A program made the translations under genes and the position numbers. DNA of 64,000 bases, from NCBI RefSeq assembly GCF_004137795.1, contig NZ_NWTM01000002.1, forward strand, positions 248,001-312,000, read 5' to 3'. Below the pieces are notes generated by a model. That model did no database searches. It was not told the DNA's origin and saw only the letters and a program-made list of their open reading frames with translations. Below, one piece after another: positions 31,939-40,685 of this stretch. This DNA is from Pectobacterium zantedeschiae (GTDB taxonomy: Bacteria; Pseudomonadota; Gammaproteobacteria; Enterobacterales; Enterobacteriaceae). Within the stretch, counting starts at the first letter, position 1. Each line of letters begins with the position of its first letter.

Positions 31939-32649
31939 TCAAGCCGAGGACGGGCGTGAAATTCCCAGGATGGCGGCGGCATCGGCGCTGCCATCCTGTA
32001 ACGCCTGAGTGGGCCCATCATAGTAAATCTGCCCGTCAACGATCAGCACCGTGCGTTTTGCGATCCGCAGGGCATCATCCAGATTGTGGGACACCATCAG
32101 CAATGTGAACTGGCGCTCCTCACACACGCTTTCAACCAGATCGAGCATCTCCTGACGTAGCGCGGGATCGAGTGCCGAGAACGGTTCATCTAACAATAGA
32201 ATTGGCTGATGACGTACCAGACAGCGAGCCAATGCCGCGCGCTGACGCTGACCACCGGAAACCTGAGAAGGCAGGCGATCCAGAAGATCTGCCAGACCCA
32301 CTCGATCGGCAATCTGCCGCAGCGTCTCGCGCTGTGCCGTATTGAGCCGCAGACCGGGATGTAGCCCTAGTGCGATGTTTTGCCCGATTGTCAGGTGAGG
32401 AAACAGGTTATTTTCCTGAAACAGAATCGAAACCGGTCGTTTGGCAGGGGGCGTTTCACGGTGAGATTCACCGTTAAGCCTCAATTCGCCGCTGTCTGCT
32501 ATCAGGAAACCGGCCACCAGATTCAACAGCGTACTTTTCCCCGCCCCGCTGGGGCCGAGGATAGCGATGCGCTCTCCCGGTTTGACGTGAAAATCAAAAC
32601 GCATGGGGAGGTGCTGATAAAAGTAGGTCAATTTCTCAAGCGCGATCAT
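31939..32649 (-). CDS. thiQ: Thiamine ABC transporter ATP-binding protein
   Basis: ATPase of the thiamine/TPP importer. 236 residues from ATG 32649, which aligns with E. coli ThiQ ([15 protein letters not shown]); an in-frame ATG at 32670 is rejected. Walker [10 protein letters not shown], signature LSGGQ-like [14 protein letters not shown] and Walker [15 protein letters not shown] are intact. Its start lies inside the 3' end of thiP, indicating coupled translation. Confidence 0.96.
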   Translation of the reverse strand: MIALEKLTYFYQHLPMRFDFHVKPGERIAILGPSGAGKSTLLNLVAGFLIADSGELRLNGESHRETPPAKRPVSILFQENNLFPHLTIGQNIALGLHPGLRLNTAQRETLRQIADRVGLADLLDRLPSQVSGGQRQRAALARCLVRHQPILLLDEPFSALDPALRQEMLDLVESVCEERQFTLLMVSHNLDDALRIAKRTVLIVDGQIYYDGPTQALQDGSADAAAILGISRPSSA

Positions 32650-34243
32650 GACGGCCTGCCAGTTTCTCAATCAGGGTAAATAACATAAAGCACAGCAGCA
32701 TCAACAACAGTGCCGTGACTGCGCCGTCGGCGCTGCGATAGGAACCAATTTGCTGGTACAGATAGAACGGCAGTGTGCGGAACTGCTCATTACCGAATAG
32801 TGCGATAACGCCGAAATCACCGAGTGACAGCACGCAGGCAAAGGCCAACGCCTGTGCTAACGGCTGTTTCAACGCGGCGAGTTCGATCAGCTTCAATCGC
32901 TGCCAGCCGCGAATATCCAGCGAGATACAGAGCCGGTTGTAGCGCTCGGCAACGTCCAGCATCGGGTTTTCCAGTACCTTAATAGCATACGGGATTGCCA
33001 TCAGCGCGTTGGTGAATACCACTAACACATAGGGGGATTGCGGCAGTCCGATGCTGTTATTCAGCAGCAGGAAAAAGCCGGTTGCCAGCACAATGCCGGG
33101 CATGGCGAGGATGAGCATACCGCTCAGATTCATCAACTGCCCGTAGAGTGGCTTCTGGCGTAACTTGAGCTCGCGGCTGCTCCAGAGCAGCATCATGGTC
33201 AGTACCAGACACAGCAGCCCTGCGCCTAAGGCAATGCGTAGCGAGGTAAACAGCGTTTGCCAGAGCACGGGCTGTTGCAGCACGGAAACCAATGATCGGT
33301 TCACGCCATCAACCACTACGGCCAGCAAGGGGGGAATGACCAGTAGCAACAGTGCGCCAATCAGCAGGCTGTCGGTGAGACGGCTTAAAGTGCTATCTTG
33401 CGGGTTACGCCATGGAAGCTGCTGCGTACTGCCGACAGGCAGAATACGGCCCAGTCGCTGGCTCAATAGCACCAAACCGAGACAACAGACCATCTGGATT
33501 AATGCTAGCAGCGCCGCACGCGCCGGATCGTAATCAAAGCTCAATGCCTGATAGATGGCCAGTTCAATTGTGGTTGCCTGCGGGCCACCGCCTAGCGACA
33601 GCACTGTGGCAAAGCTGGCAAAGCAGAGCATAAAAATCAGCGCACCAGTGGGTAAAATCTGCCTGCGCAGGGCAGGCCATTCCAACAGACGGAAATGCTG
33701 CCAACTGTTCATGCCCAGATTGGCGGCTAACTGACGCTGCTCGGTGGCAATGCCTTCCAGTGACTGCAACAGCAGTCGGGTTGCCAACGGTAGATTGAAG
33801 AATACATGCGCTAGCAGGATGCCTTGCAATCCATAGGGCGAAAAGGCGTATTTCAGGTTGAACCAGCCCAACGCTGACGCCAGCCAGCCTTGTCGGCCAT
33901 AAACGCTGAGCAGGCCAAAAACGGCTACCAGCACGGGCAGCACTAGCGTCATCGCGCACAGGCGTAACAGCCAGCGGTGGCCGGGGAAGCGCCGCCGATA
34001 CAGCGCTCTGGCAAGAAAAATGGCCGGAACGGTAGAAAACAGCGCGGAGAGAAAGGCCTGCCAAAAGGTAAACTGAATGACATGCCAGAGATAGCTGTCA
34101 TGCCATAGCGTGCGCCACTGGCTTTCTGGCGCCTGTATCCACAGTGCGCCAAAAGCCAGTACGGCAACGGAAATTAACAGCGTTGTGGCCAGTAGCCCCG
34201 GCCACAGACGTCCGCCGATCAGTGGCTGACGGCGCGTTGCCAT
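32636..34243 (-). CDS. thiP: Thiamine ABC transporter permease
   Basis: Fused two-domain permease of the thiamine/TPP importer, 535 residues, opening [11 protein letters not shown] exactly as in E. coli (the ATG at 34255 is therefore not used). About twelve membrane segments in two homologous halves. ATPase-contact (EAA-like) loops are around [20 protein letters not shown] and [20 protein letters not shown]. The 5' end overlaps thiB by 25 bases. Confidence 0.96.
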   Translation of the reverse strand: MATRRQPLIGGRLWPGLLATTLLISVAVLAFGALWIQAPESQWRTLWHDSYLWHVIQFTFWQAFLSALFSTVPAIFLARALYRRRFPGHRWLLRLCAMTLVLPVLVAVFGLLSVYGRQGWLASALGWFNLKYAFSPYGLQGILLAHVFFNLPLATRLLLQSLEGIATEQRQLAANLGMNSWQHFRLLEWPALRRQILPTGALIFMLCFASFATVLSLGGGPQATTIELAIYQALSFDYDPARAALLALIQMVCCLGLVLLSQRLGRILPVGSTQQLPWRNPQDSTLSRLTDSLLIGALLLLVIPPLLAVVVDGVNRSLVSVLQQPVLWQTLFTSLRIALGAGLLCLVLTMMLLWSSRELKLRQKPLYGQLMNLSGMLILAMPGIVLATGFFLLLNNSIGLPQSPYVLVVFTNALMAIPYAIKVLENPMLDVAERYNRLCISLDIRGWQRLKLIELAALKQPLAQALAFACVLSLGDFGVIALFGNEQFRTLPFYLYQQIGSYRSADGAVTALLLMLLCFMLFTLIEKLAGRHDRA

Positions 34244-35235
34244 GCCTGAATCCACTGCGTCCTTTGGTCCGCGACGTCCTGCGCGCTGAACTGCATGGCT
34301 TTCTCTGGAACCGCAAGCGTCGCGAAGCCCGCAGGCAGTTCAGTTTTAACCGCTGGGTACATCCAGTTGGTGGTAGGGATCGCCTGCTGGAAGGTTGGGC
34401 TTAGGATGAACTGCATAAAGCGTTTTGCCAGCTCGGGATTTTTGCTGGAAGCCAACTGTCCGGCGATTTCAATTTGCAGGTAATGCCCTTCGCTAAAGGT
34501 AGCTGCCGCGTAGTTGTCTTTCTTCTCTTCGATGATGTGGTAGGCCGGTGATGTCGTGTAGCTCAGCACCAGATCCGCTTCCCCTTTCAGGAATAGGCCG
34601 TAGGCTTCGCTCCAGCCTTTGGTTACGGTAACGGTTTTTTTCGCCAGTTTCTGCCAAGCTTGTGGCGCATCATCGCCGTACACTTTCTGCATCCACAGCA
34701 GCAGACCCAGTCCCGGCGTGCTGGTGCGCGGATCCTGATAGATCACTTTCCACGGGGCGTTGCTGTCCACCAGCTCATGCAGGCTTTTTGGCGGATTCTT
34801 CAGCGTGTCTTTGTTATACACAAACGCGAAATAGCCGTAGTCGTAGGGGATGAACGTTTTATTGTTCCAGCCGCCCGGTACCGTGACGGTGCTGGTATCC
34901 TGGCCGTGTGGCGTAAACAGGCCAGTTTGCTCCGCAGCCTGCAACAGGTTGTTGTCCAGCCCCAGAATGATATCCGCTTTGCTATTTTTTCCTTCCATAC
35001 GCAGACGGTTCAGCAGCGATGCGCCATCCTCCAGCGCGACGAAATTCAGTTCGCACTCGCACTCTTTTTCAAACGCGGTCTTGATGACGGGGCCAGGACC
35101 CCATTCGGAAGCGAATGAGTCATAGGTATAAACGGTAAGCGCGGGTTTGGCGAAAGCGGATACTGAGAGCAGTAACAGACAAGGCAGGCTGGTTTTCAGC
35201 ACGATGACTGAACGTTGTAATAATTGATTTAACAC
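34219..35235 (-). CDS. thiB: Thiamine-binding periplasmic protein
   Basis: Substrate-binding protein (TbpA) for thiamine and its phosphates. 338 residues from a GTG at 35235 that has AGGAG six bases upstream. An ATG at 35283 would add 16 residues and lies at the riboswitch boundary, so it is unlikely. The signal peptide hydrophobic core is LKTSLPCLLLLSVSAFAKPA, followed by LTVYTYDSFASEWGPGP as in the family. The central stretch YQDPRTSTPGLGLLLWMQKV is nearly invariant. First gene of thiBPQ under a TPP riboswitch. Confidence 0.96.
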   Translation of the reverse strand: MLNQLLQRSVIVLKTSLPCLLLLSVSAFAKPALTVYTYDSFASEWGPGPVIKTAFEKECECELNFVALEDGASLLNRLRMEGKNSKADIILGLDNNLLQAAEQTGLFTPHGQDTSTVTVPGGWNNKTFIPYDYGYFAFVYNKDTLKNPPKSLHELVDSNAPWKVIYQDPRTSTPGLGLLLWMQKVYGDDAPQAWQKLAKKTVTVTKGWSEAYGLFLKGEADLVLSYTTSPAYHIIEEKKDNYAAATFSEGHYLQIEIAGQLASSKNPELAKRFMQFILSPTFQQAIPTTNWMYPAVKTELPAGFATLAVPEKAMQFSAQDVADQRTQWIQAWQRAVSH

Positions 35236-35293
35236 TTTGCACTCCTGAGAATCATAGGGTGGCAAAGGACTTCGAGGCAGCAATAAGCCGCAC

Positions 35294-35378
35294 TCTCAAA
35301 TCCCTTCGCCGGTATTAACCGGATCAGGTTCGACGGGTATCTTCTCAGCGAAAAATTTTCCGCACCCCGTTGAGAACG
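35294..35378 (-). ncRNA. TPP riboswitch (THI element) of thiBPQ
   Basis: On the minus strand the conserved blocks appear in order: ACGGGGTGCG, GCTGAGAAGATACCCGT, GAACCTGATCCGGTTAATAC and CGGCGAAGGGATTTGAGA. This is the complete thi-box set. TPP binding would repress expression of the importer. No clear terminator lies between it and the thiB start, so control is probably at translation initiation. Confidence 0.95.
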
Positions 35379-35533
35379 GCCCATTGTAAAGGGTTAAGTC
35401 GGGTAGCGAAAGGCTCTCCGTGTTCCGGCGGTGTGAACTTGGCCTGTCTGCTTACTCAGACGCCATAGTGTGACCGCAATACACGCACAATTTCGTTTAA
35501 CGTGATGGTCTCTGTCGTCCTGTTTGTGGACAG

Positions 35534-36439
35534 TCACCACTTCACTGCTTCCTGCTCGATTAGCGCGGCACACCAGTCGATAAAGGCGCGGATAGCTGGC
35601 GAGAGATGACGGCTTTGCGGATAGAGGATGAAAATAGGTTCAAGTGGTGCTTCGATATCAGGAAGCAGCCTGACAAGATGTCCATCAGAAAGCTGCTGAC
35701 GTACCATATAGCTGGCAATGCGTAGTAGACCCAGACCCGCTACGCCAGCGGCGACATAGGCATCGGTGTCATTTACGCTGATCTGTCCTGCTCGCGGAAT
35801 CGCGACGGTGTGTGCTTCATCATGAAACCCCCAGTTGGTTGTACGACCTACCCGACTGTGGATATAACCCACTGCGGCATGCTCCTTTAGCGAGTCCAAC
35901 GTGGTGGGGTATCCATGTTGCTCAAGATAGCGTGGGGACGCACAGAGATACCAATGGAATGCACCAAGGCGTCGTGCGACCAGTCGCGATAACGGCGGTT
36001 CTCCGGTTCTGATGACACAATCGATACCCTGCTGGACAATATCCACGGTGGCATCACCTAGGTGGAAGTCTACCTTTATTCCAGGATGACGTTCACAGAA
36101 GTCGGGTAGTGCCGGGATAAGGAAATTTTTGACCAGAGAAGGGGTAGCTCCGATTCTGATCGTACCCTGTAGTTCCTCCTTTTGCTGTGCCGTTACGCTT
36201 TCCGCCGCGTGCACATCCCGCAAGATCGCTTTGCAACTGTCGTAATAGCGCAGGCCAACATCCGTAATACTGAGTGCTCGCGTCGTTCGGTTGAGTAACC
36301 GAGCACCGAGATGTGACTCGAGCTCCTTGATGCTGCGGGTGACGGTGGATGGCAGAACATGCAGGGTTTCCGCCGCTTTTTTGAAACTACCCGCATCGAC
36401 CACACGGATAAATGTTTCCATGGCCTGAAACCGATCCAT
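35534..36439 (-). CDS. LysR-family transcriptional regulator (divergent from reductase)
   Basis: About 301 residues from ATG 36439 (MDRFQAMETFIRVVDAGSF, a common opening in this subgroup; an ATG at 36457 would add six residues). The recognition helix region reads LHVLPSTVTRSIKELESHLG. The effector domain has the DATVDIVQQGIDCVIRTGEP stretch typical of the CrgA/YhjC-like group. It is divergent from the NmrA-type reductase with about 275 bases between them, so it probably regulates that gene. Confidence 0.92.
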   Translation of the reverse strand: MDRFQAMETFIRVVDAGSFKKAAETLHVLPSTVTRSIKELESHLGARLLNRTTRALSITDVGLRYYDSCKAILRDVHAAESVTAQQKEELQGTIRIGATPSLVKNFLIPALPDFCERHPGIKVDFHLGDATVDIVQQGIDCVIRTGEPPLSRLVARRLGAFHWYLCASPRYLEQHGYPTTLDSLKEHAAVGYIHSRVGRTTNWGFHDEAHTVAIPRAGQISVNDTDAYVAAGVAGLGLLRIASYMVRQQLSDGHLVRLLPDIEAPLEPIFILYPQSRHLSPAIRAFIDWCAALIEQEAVKW

Positions 36440-36714
36440 ACGATGATGTCCCCCCATTTTGCGATGAAACGTTGGTAAACGTACTGCCGTGTTAGCCGCT
36501 ATATCACCTCATAGTTTGATTTTTTCAAATTATGAAGTGAGGTAGCTGAATCTTATCATGTCCGCATTCTTGTATAACATAACCCCCGAACTCTGGATTT
36601 CCTGACAGTGACAAGCATGTACAGGCCAGAGGCATGTCAGCGCGCTGAATACATAGGGGAACGCACACGACTCCCTATGATAGTGATAATTTGAAATTCT
36701 GAAGGAGTTAAGTA

Positions 36715-37644
36715 ATGAATGACAGCAGAACAGCCTTGAAAGATATTCTTGTGCTTGGCGCAGGGCAACTCGGTATGGCGGTATTGCGTGCTCTTGCACC
36801 GCGTGCGCGAGCCTTGCCGTTGTCGGTCACGGTACTCGTCTCGCCGGACACGGTTAACGATCCGTCGGAGCAGGGTATGGCAACACTGACCGAACTCCGT
36901 GCTCTGGGGGTTGACGTTATCGGGTTCGATCTGGCCTCTGATGAACATACTCTGACGGAGCTGTTCAAGAATTATCAGACGGTATTGAATTGTTCGGGAT
37001 TCGTAGCAGGGCCGGGCACTCAGATGAAAATAACCAGAGCGGTGCTGGCTGCCAACGTTGTGCGTTATTTTCCTTGGCAATTTGGTGTTGATTATGACGT
37101 AGTTGGTCGAAAAAGCGGCCACCCCGTGTTTGATGAACAGTACGACGTGAGGCAACTGCTACGTAGCCAACTGAGTACCGAATGGGTGATTGTTTCGACC
37201 GGTATGTTCACGAGTTTCCTGTTTGAACCCGTCTTTAATGTGGTGGATCTGGATCGCGAAATCCTTCACGGTCTGGGAAGTTGGGATACGAAAGTGACCG
37301 TGACGATCCCCGAAGATATTGGTTGGCTCACGACTGAAATCTTGCTGACCGAACCACGAGTAGTTAATGAGGTTATCTACGTGGCAGGTGACACGATCTC
37401 ATACGGGGAACTTGCTGATGTCGTTGAACGTGTCACGGGGAAGGTCTTTGATAAGACACTATGGACCCTGGACAAATTGCGCAGGGATCTTAAGGCTGCT
37501 CCCGATGACGTAATGGCGCGCTATCGGGCTGCGTTTGCTTTGGGGGAGGGGATGTGGTGGAACAAATCCGGCACGTTCAATGAGCGTAATGGTTACGAGA
37601 CGGTCGACGTCGAGCATTTCTTACGGATGCAGTTACAAAAATAG
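36715..37644 (+). CDS. NmrA-like NAD(P)-binding reductase
   Basis: 309 residues with an N-terminal Rossmann fold, dinucleotide motif VLGAGQLGMAVLRAL at about residues 13-27. The later segment YFPWQFGVDYDVVGR resembles the isoflavone reductase-like/aromatic alcohol reductase group of the NmrA family. The substrate is unknown; these enzymes reduce quinones or aromatic compounds, or act as redox sensors. A GAAGGAG Shine-Dalgarno precedes the ATG. The likely regulator is the divergent LysR gene. A terminator follows. Confidence 0.85.
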   Translation: MNDSRTALKDILVLGAGQLGMAVLRALAPRARALPLSVTVLVSPDTVNDPSEQGMATLTELRALGVDVIGFDLASDEHTLTELFKNYQTVLNCSGFVAGPGTQMKITRAVLAANVVRYFPWQFGVDYDVVGRKSGHPVFDEQYDVRQLLRSQLSTEWVIVSTGMFTSFLFEPVFNVVDLDREILHGLGSWDTKVTVTIPEDIGWLTTEILLTEPRVVNEVIYVAGDTISYGELADVVERVTGKVFDKTLWTLDKLRRDLKAAPDDVMARYRAAFALGEGMWWNKSGTFNERNGYETVDVEHFLRMQLQK

Positions 37645-37652
37645 GCAGAAGG

Positions 37653-37686
37653 GTGCGGAGCGATTCAACTTGCGCCGCACTTTTTT
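37653..37686. terminator. Terminator after the NmrA-type reductase
   Basis: GTGCGG and CCGCAC pair, with an inner GC/GC extension, followed by six T residues. Lies between convergent genes. Confidence 0.85.
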
Positions 37687-37695
37687 CGGATGCAG

Positions 37696-39354
37696 TTAGT
37701 GTTCCGGTGGCGCAAACCAGGCAGACTTAAAATCAAACCACCCCAACATATTCATCCTAACGCCGCGCATACTGCGCTGTCCTTGAAGTTGCAGCCAGTG
37801 ATGTAATAGCGGATGCAGTTGCCCACTCTTGATCAGTTTTTCGCACCATTCCGCCATTGGCAACGTATGGTTACGCCAGTGTTGTGCGTCTGTGTTTAGG
37901 TCGTCATTCAGGCAATGTTGCACCAGTGGCAGCTCGTAGAGCATGGCGAACAGCGAGAATTCGAGCGGCAGATAACAATTCAGGCTACCAAACCAGATAT
38001 CGCTCTCGGCGTTGCCCTGATACCAGTCTTCGTAACTGATGGTTTGAACACGTAGGGTGACGCCCTGTTGTGCCAGCAGCGTGCGCATAATCTCGCTTAA
38101 TATCCGGTACTCTGGGTGTTCCTGATAGAACGTAAGCGTGACCTCTGTTAGTCCTTCAGGAATAGACTGTGGCGTATCAGGGTGATGGTGATGCCAGCGC
38201 GGCAGCAGGCTATAGGCGGGCGACCAGTCTCGCTGGTTTCTGGTATTGGCATGGCTGAGCAGAGCAATCGGGTTAAATACCTGCCTGAGCCATTGCAGAG
38301 CTTCTGGACGTTTGTTCAGCGGCGAGCGCTTGTCGAATAACAGGAAATAACCGCCTTCTTCCATTCGGCTTTCCAGCTGTTCATGATGGGAATCATCAGA
38401 CTGGAATTGAACAGACACCGGCATTTCTTCCGGTTCGTCCGGCAAGACCCAGATGTTGACTTCATCAATCAGTGCCCGATAGCCAAAGTAGTCATCAAAG
38501 GCGCAAATTTTCAACTGATTACTGTTATTACGTACTACAGCGTAAGGCCCGGTGCCAATCGGGTGTTGGGCGAAATTCGGCAACGTTTGCCACTCCTGCG
38601 GCAAAATCATGGCGTGCACACTGGCCAAAAGCCACGGCAGCCATTTATCTGGAGCGCTTAACCGGATATCAATCACAAACGGCATCGGTGAGGTCACGGC
38701 TTCAATGTGGGAAAACAGTGGAAGCGGGGTGAGTCGTGATAATGATGTGGTGATGTCGTCCATCGTCAGTTCACGACCGTGATGGAAACGGATGGCCGGG
38801 CGCAGGTAAAAGCGCCAGTGCAGTGGAGATAGGCTCTGCCAGTGATGAGCTAAATCGGGTTTCAGTTCCCCATTTTCCTCATTTATATTGGTCAGTCCGC
38901 TGAAAATTTGCCGCGCAATGTGCATTTCCGATCGTCGCAGTGCCGAACTGGGCAATAAATTGCGCAATGGGCGGTAATAGAGAATGCGCAGAATATGCTT
39001 CCCCTGCCGGAAACTCCTGCCAAGGTGAGCAAGTAGCATCTGGCGCACCGCTTCTTTGTCACCAACCAACTGCACCAACTGCTCAATGCGATCCTGTTCT
39101 AGCAAATCTTCGGCGCGCTGTTGCTGTAGGGCTAATCCGGTATACACAAAGGATAGCTGTGAGCGTTTTCCTCTTCCTGCTTCTGCCTGCCAGACGAGCC
39201 AGCCCTCTTGCTGCATTGCGTTCAGTAATGAACGGATATGGCGGCGAGAGCAGTTCAGCACCCCCGTCAGGTCTTGCAGCGTGGTATCCGTGGTTTGTCC
39301 CTGAAAGTGTTGCCACAGGCGGATGAACTGTTGTTGCAATCGAGGAGAAGACAT
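37696..39354 (-). CDS. sgrR: Sugar-phosphate stress regulator SgrR
   Basis: Activator of sgrS during glucose-phosphate stress. 552 residues, like the 551 of E. coli. The N-terminal winged-helix region ([15 protein letters not shown], then [20 protein letters not shown]) is followed by a large periplasmic solute-binding-protein-like domain (SBP family 5 type, [12 protein letters not shown]). Divergent from sgrS as in E. coli, which supports the assignment. SgrR represses its own gene in E. coli; the same is likely here. Confidence 0.95.
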   Translation of the reverse strand: MSSPRLQQQFIRLWQHFQGQTTDTTLQDLTGVLNCSRRHIRSLLNAMQQEGWLVWQAEAGRGKRSQLSFVYTGLALQQQRAEDLLEQDRIEQLVQLVGDKEAVRQMLLAHLGRSFRQGKHILRILYYRPLRNLLPSSALRRSEMHIARQIFSGLTNINEENGELKPDLAHHWQSLSPLHWRFYLRPAIRFHHGRELTMDDITTSLSRLTPLPLFSHIEAVTSPMPFVIDIRLSAPDKWLPWLLASVHAMILPQEWQTLPNFAQHPIGTGPYAVVRNNSNQLKICAFDDYFGYRALIDEVNIWVLPDEPEEMPVSVQFQSDDSHHEQLESRMEEGGYFLLFDKRSPLNKRPEALQWLRQVFNPIALLSHANTRNQRDWSPAYSLLPRWHHHHPDTPQSIPEGLTEVTLTFYQEHPEYRILSEIMRTLLAQQGVTLRVQTISYEDWYQGNAESDIWFGSLNCYLPLEFSLFAMLYELPLVQHCLNDDLNTDAQHWRNHTLPMAEWCEKLIKSGQLHPLLHHWLQLQGQRSMRGVRMNMLGWFDFKSAWFAPPEH

Positions 39355-39398
39355 AAAAGAGGAACTCCCTGCATTAAAGTCATCAATTTATCTTTCCC

Positions 39399-39404
39399 TA
39401 TATT
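39399..39404 (+). promoter_or_regulatory. Candidate -10 element of sgrS
   Basis: TATATT (5/6) would place the RNA start near 39411, giving a leader of about 34 bases before sgrT. No good -35 element is present at 17 bases, as expected for a promoter that needs an activator (SgrR). An alternative -10 is GATACT at 39410. Confidence 0.4.
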
Positions 39405-39444
39405 ACGTCGATACTTTCTAACAAGGAAAGAGAGGAGGTGGCTG

Positions 39445-39609
39445 ATGGCAATTTCCCGTTTGTCCCAGTTCTATCGAACCTACTTATCGGCCTGTAAAGC
39501 GAAGTGGTTGCGATGGATGTCTACCCAACAGCGCGTGGCATTATTACAGCAGGCCACGCAGTGGCATCTGAACGAAATGTCCGATGAAGAATACCGTCAT
39601 TGGCTCTAG
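39445..39609 (+). CDS. sgrT: Small protein SgrT encoded within SgrS
   Basis: 54 residues. The segment SQFYRTYLSACKAKWLRWMS aligns with E. coli SgrT (RQFYQHYFTATAK..CWLRWLS), which inhibits the glucose transporter PtsG. The protein is longer than the 43 residues of E. coli because of a few extra N-terminal residues and an acidic C-terminal tail (NEMSDEEYRHWL). A strong GAGGAGG Shine-Dalgarno lies seven bases ahead of the ATG. The stop is about 20 bases before the RNA pairing seed, the same arrangement as in E. coli. Confidence 0.88.
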   Translation: MAISRLSQFYRTYLSACKAKWLRWMSTQQRVALLQQATQWHLNEMSDEEYRHWL

Positions 39610-39652
39610 GTGGTGTGAAGAAATGTATTCTGAGTAATGGTGATGTTTCACC

Positions 39653-39682
39653 AACCAGCGAGTTTTCTCGCTGGTTTTTTTT
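39653..39682 (+). terminator. SgrS terminator
   Basis: Ten-base-pair perfect stem with a TTTT loop and a run of eight T residues. The T run is needed for Hfq binding in E. coli SgrS. Confidence 0.92.
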
Positions 39683-39857
39683 ATGGTGCTGGCCTGCTTA
39701 TCGCTTTTTGGGAGGGCTGGTGCTGTAGTAATTTTGTTCAGTGGAAATAAAGGTATCACCAGCCGTGTATGTAATTCCCCGATGATGTCACTTTGGACAT
39801 TGAGCAGGTAGGGTATGAGTGGCTGTTACCGTTATTACGGTAAATTTTATATTGCAT
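39683..39857 (-). pseudogene. ccdB: Degraded CcdB-type toxin gene
   Basis: Starts with ATG two bases after the ccdA remnant, the usual ccdAB spacing. The first frame reads MQYKIYRNNGNSHSY, then at a CCC run (39811-39813) the family sequence continues in another frame as PYLLNVQSDIIGELHTRLVI followed by PLFPLNK. This fits loss of a single C. The similarity then fades and the C-terminal third, which carries the residues essential for gyrase poisoning in F-plasmid CcdB, is absent: the sequence runs into the sgrS terminator. The protein cannot be functional. The family call rests on remembered CcdB sequence, not on a search. Confidence 0.8.
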
Positions 39858-39859
39858 GC

Positions 39860-40099
39860 TTAAAACGTCCTGTCATCGTCGGACAATAAGCCGTGTTTAT
39901 CTGTAATGTGGTTGAGTTCCTACAATGCTTTCTGGTTCTGTTGCTTCCATTTTTCCCCTTCTGAAAGGCGAATTTCTCTCTTCAGCGCCTCGGTGAGTAT
40001 TGCGGATAGGTTAATTCCGGCTTCACGCGCCTGCTGAAGCAACATAGGTTCCAGCGTCAAACTGACCGTTTTTTTATGACGAACACTTGTTGCGGGCAT
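39860..40099 (-). pseudogene. ccdA: CcdA-type antitoxin gene with premature stop
   Basis: Begins at ATG 40099 with a strong GGAGGC site. The N-terminal ribbon-helix-helix segment is MPATSVRHKKTVSLTLEPML, followed by GINLSAILTEALKREI. At 39920-39922 a TAG stop interrupts the frame in the middle of the toxin-binding tail: EKWKQQNQKAL, stop, ELNHITDKHGLLSDDDRTF. Reading through the stop restores the family C-terminus (compare F-plasmid CcdA WKAENQEGM...DENRDW). A single CAG to TAG change would explain it. A truncated DNA-binding domain may still be made. Adjacent ccdB is also broken. Confidence 0.85.
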
Positions 40100-40685
40100 A
40101 GAGCCTCCAAAAATTACACGTGCAATAGCCCGTGTAATGACTATGCGTTTGGTTCTGGTGTATCGCAACTCTTATGAAAATGAAATATACCGGCTTATTT
40201 CTCTGAAAATTAAACGATGTGATGAGCCTGCGTGCGGCTTCGCAAAAGCCGGTCATAAGAGGGAAAGCCTGTCGGCAGAGAGCGGTATACTGATATTGCG
40301 AAGGTAGTGATGAATTAATATCCAATATTAAACGTTAGGACGAAATTTATTGTCATTAAAATTAAACAATTCTATGAATGTGTTTCTATACTAATAATGA
40401 ATGGTAACGTAAGCTTTTCAGCTAGGATAATTAAATAACCTTACGTAATAGTTTATTTTTTGAATGGTTTTTGTTTGAAACAATTATCATTGAAATGACA
40501 CTTTTTTCGTGATGGCGATCGTGTAGATAAAATTATTTTTTAGAGGTTACTATTTTTTCTCTCGCACTTAACGCTCATTGTTATAATCTTTAAACATTAT
40601 ATAACATGTGGCAGCGTTTTATTTTTTCTTATCTACCTGAAATTTACCTCACAGCAACTTTCTGAATAACTCGACGGATGTAAAA
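40100..40685. other. AT-rich gene-free stretch upstream of the chemoreceptor
   Basis: About 580 bases with strongly lower GC than the flanks. It contains an inverted pair ACGTAAG (around 40405) / CTTACGT (around 40440) and a perfect TATAAT at 40582-40587 that could serve the downstream gene. No open frame with a ribosome-binding site, no sigma-28 type promoter and no recognisable repeat was found. Confidence 0.5.

Larger units (their letters stand above)
39411..39682 (+). ncRNA. sgrS: Dual-function small RNA SgrS
   Basis: Glucose-phosphate stress RNA, divergent from sgrR. The 3' part matches E. coli SgrS in order: a pairing seed CTGAGTAATGG (39630-39640; E. coli has CTGAGTATTGG, which pairs near the ptsG ribosome-binding site), a small hairpin GGTGA-TGTT-TCACC (39639-39652), and a terminator AACCAGCGAG/CTCGCTGGTT with an eight-T tail (39653-39682). 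The 5' part encodes SgrT. In E. coli the RNA acts with Hfq and RNase E on ptsG mRNA. The 5' end is estimated from a -10-like sequence only. Confidence 0.88.

Noticed and set aside
36637-37155. A 172-codon minus-strand frame across the start of the NmrA-type gene
   Set aside because: Antisense to a gene with a clear Rossmann motif and a good ribosome-binding site; no resemblance to a known protein.
39544-39759. A 71-codon minus-strand frame overlapping sgrS
   Set aside because: Its first part is the shifted ccdB remnant and the rest is antisense to sgrT, so it is not a gene of its own.
40405-40445. Inverted pair ACGTAAG/CTTACGT upstream of the chemoreceptor, considered as an operator or insertion-sequence end
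   Set aside because: Only seven bases long with about 30 bases between in AT-rich sequence; expected by chance and no transposase remnant is adjacent.
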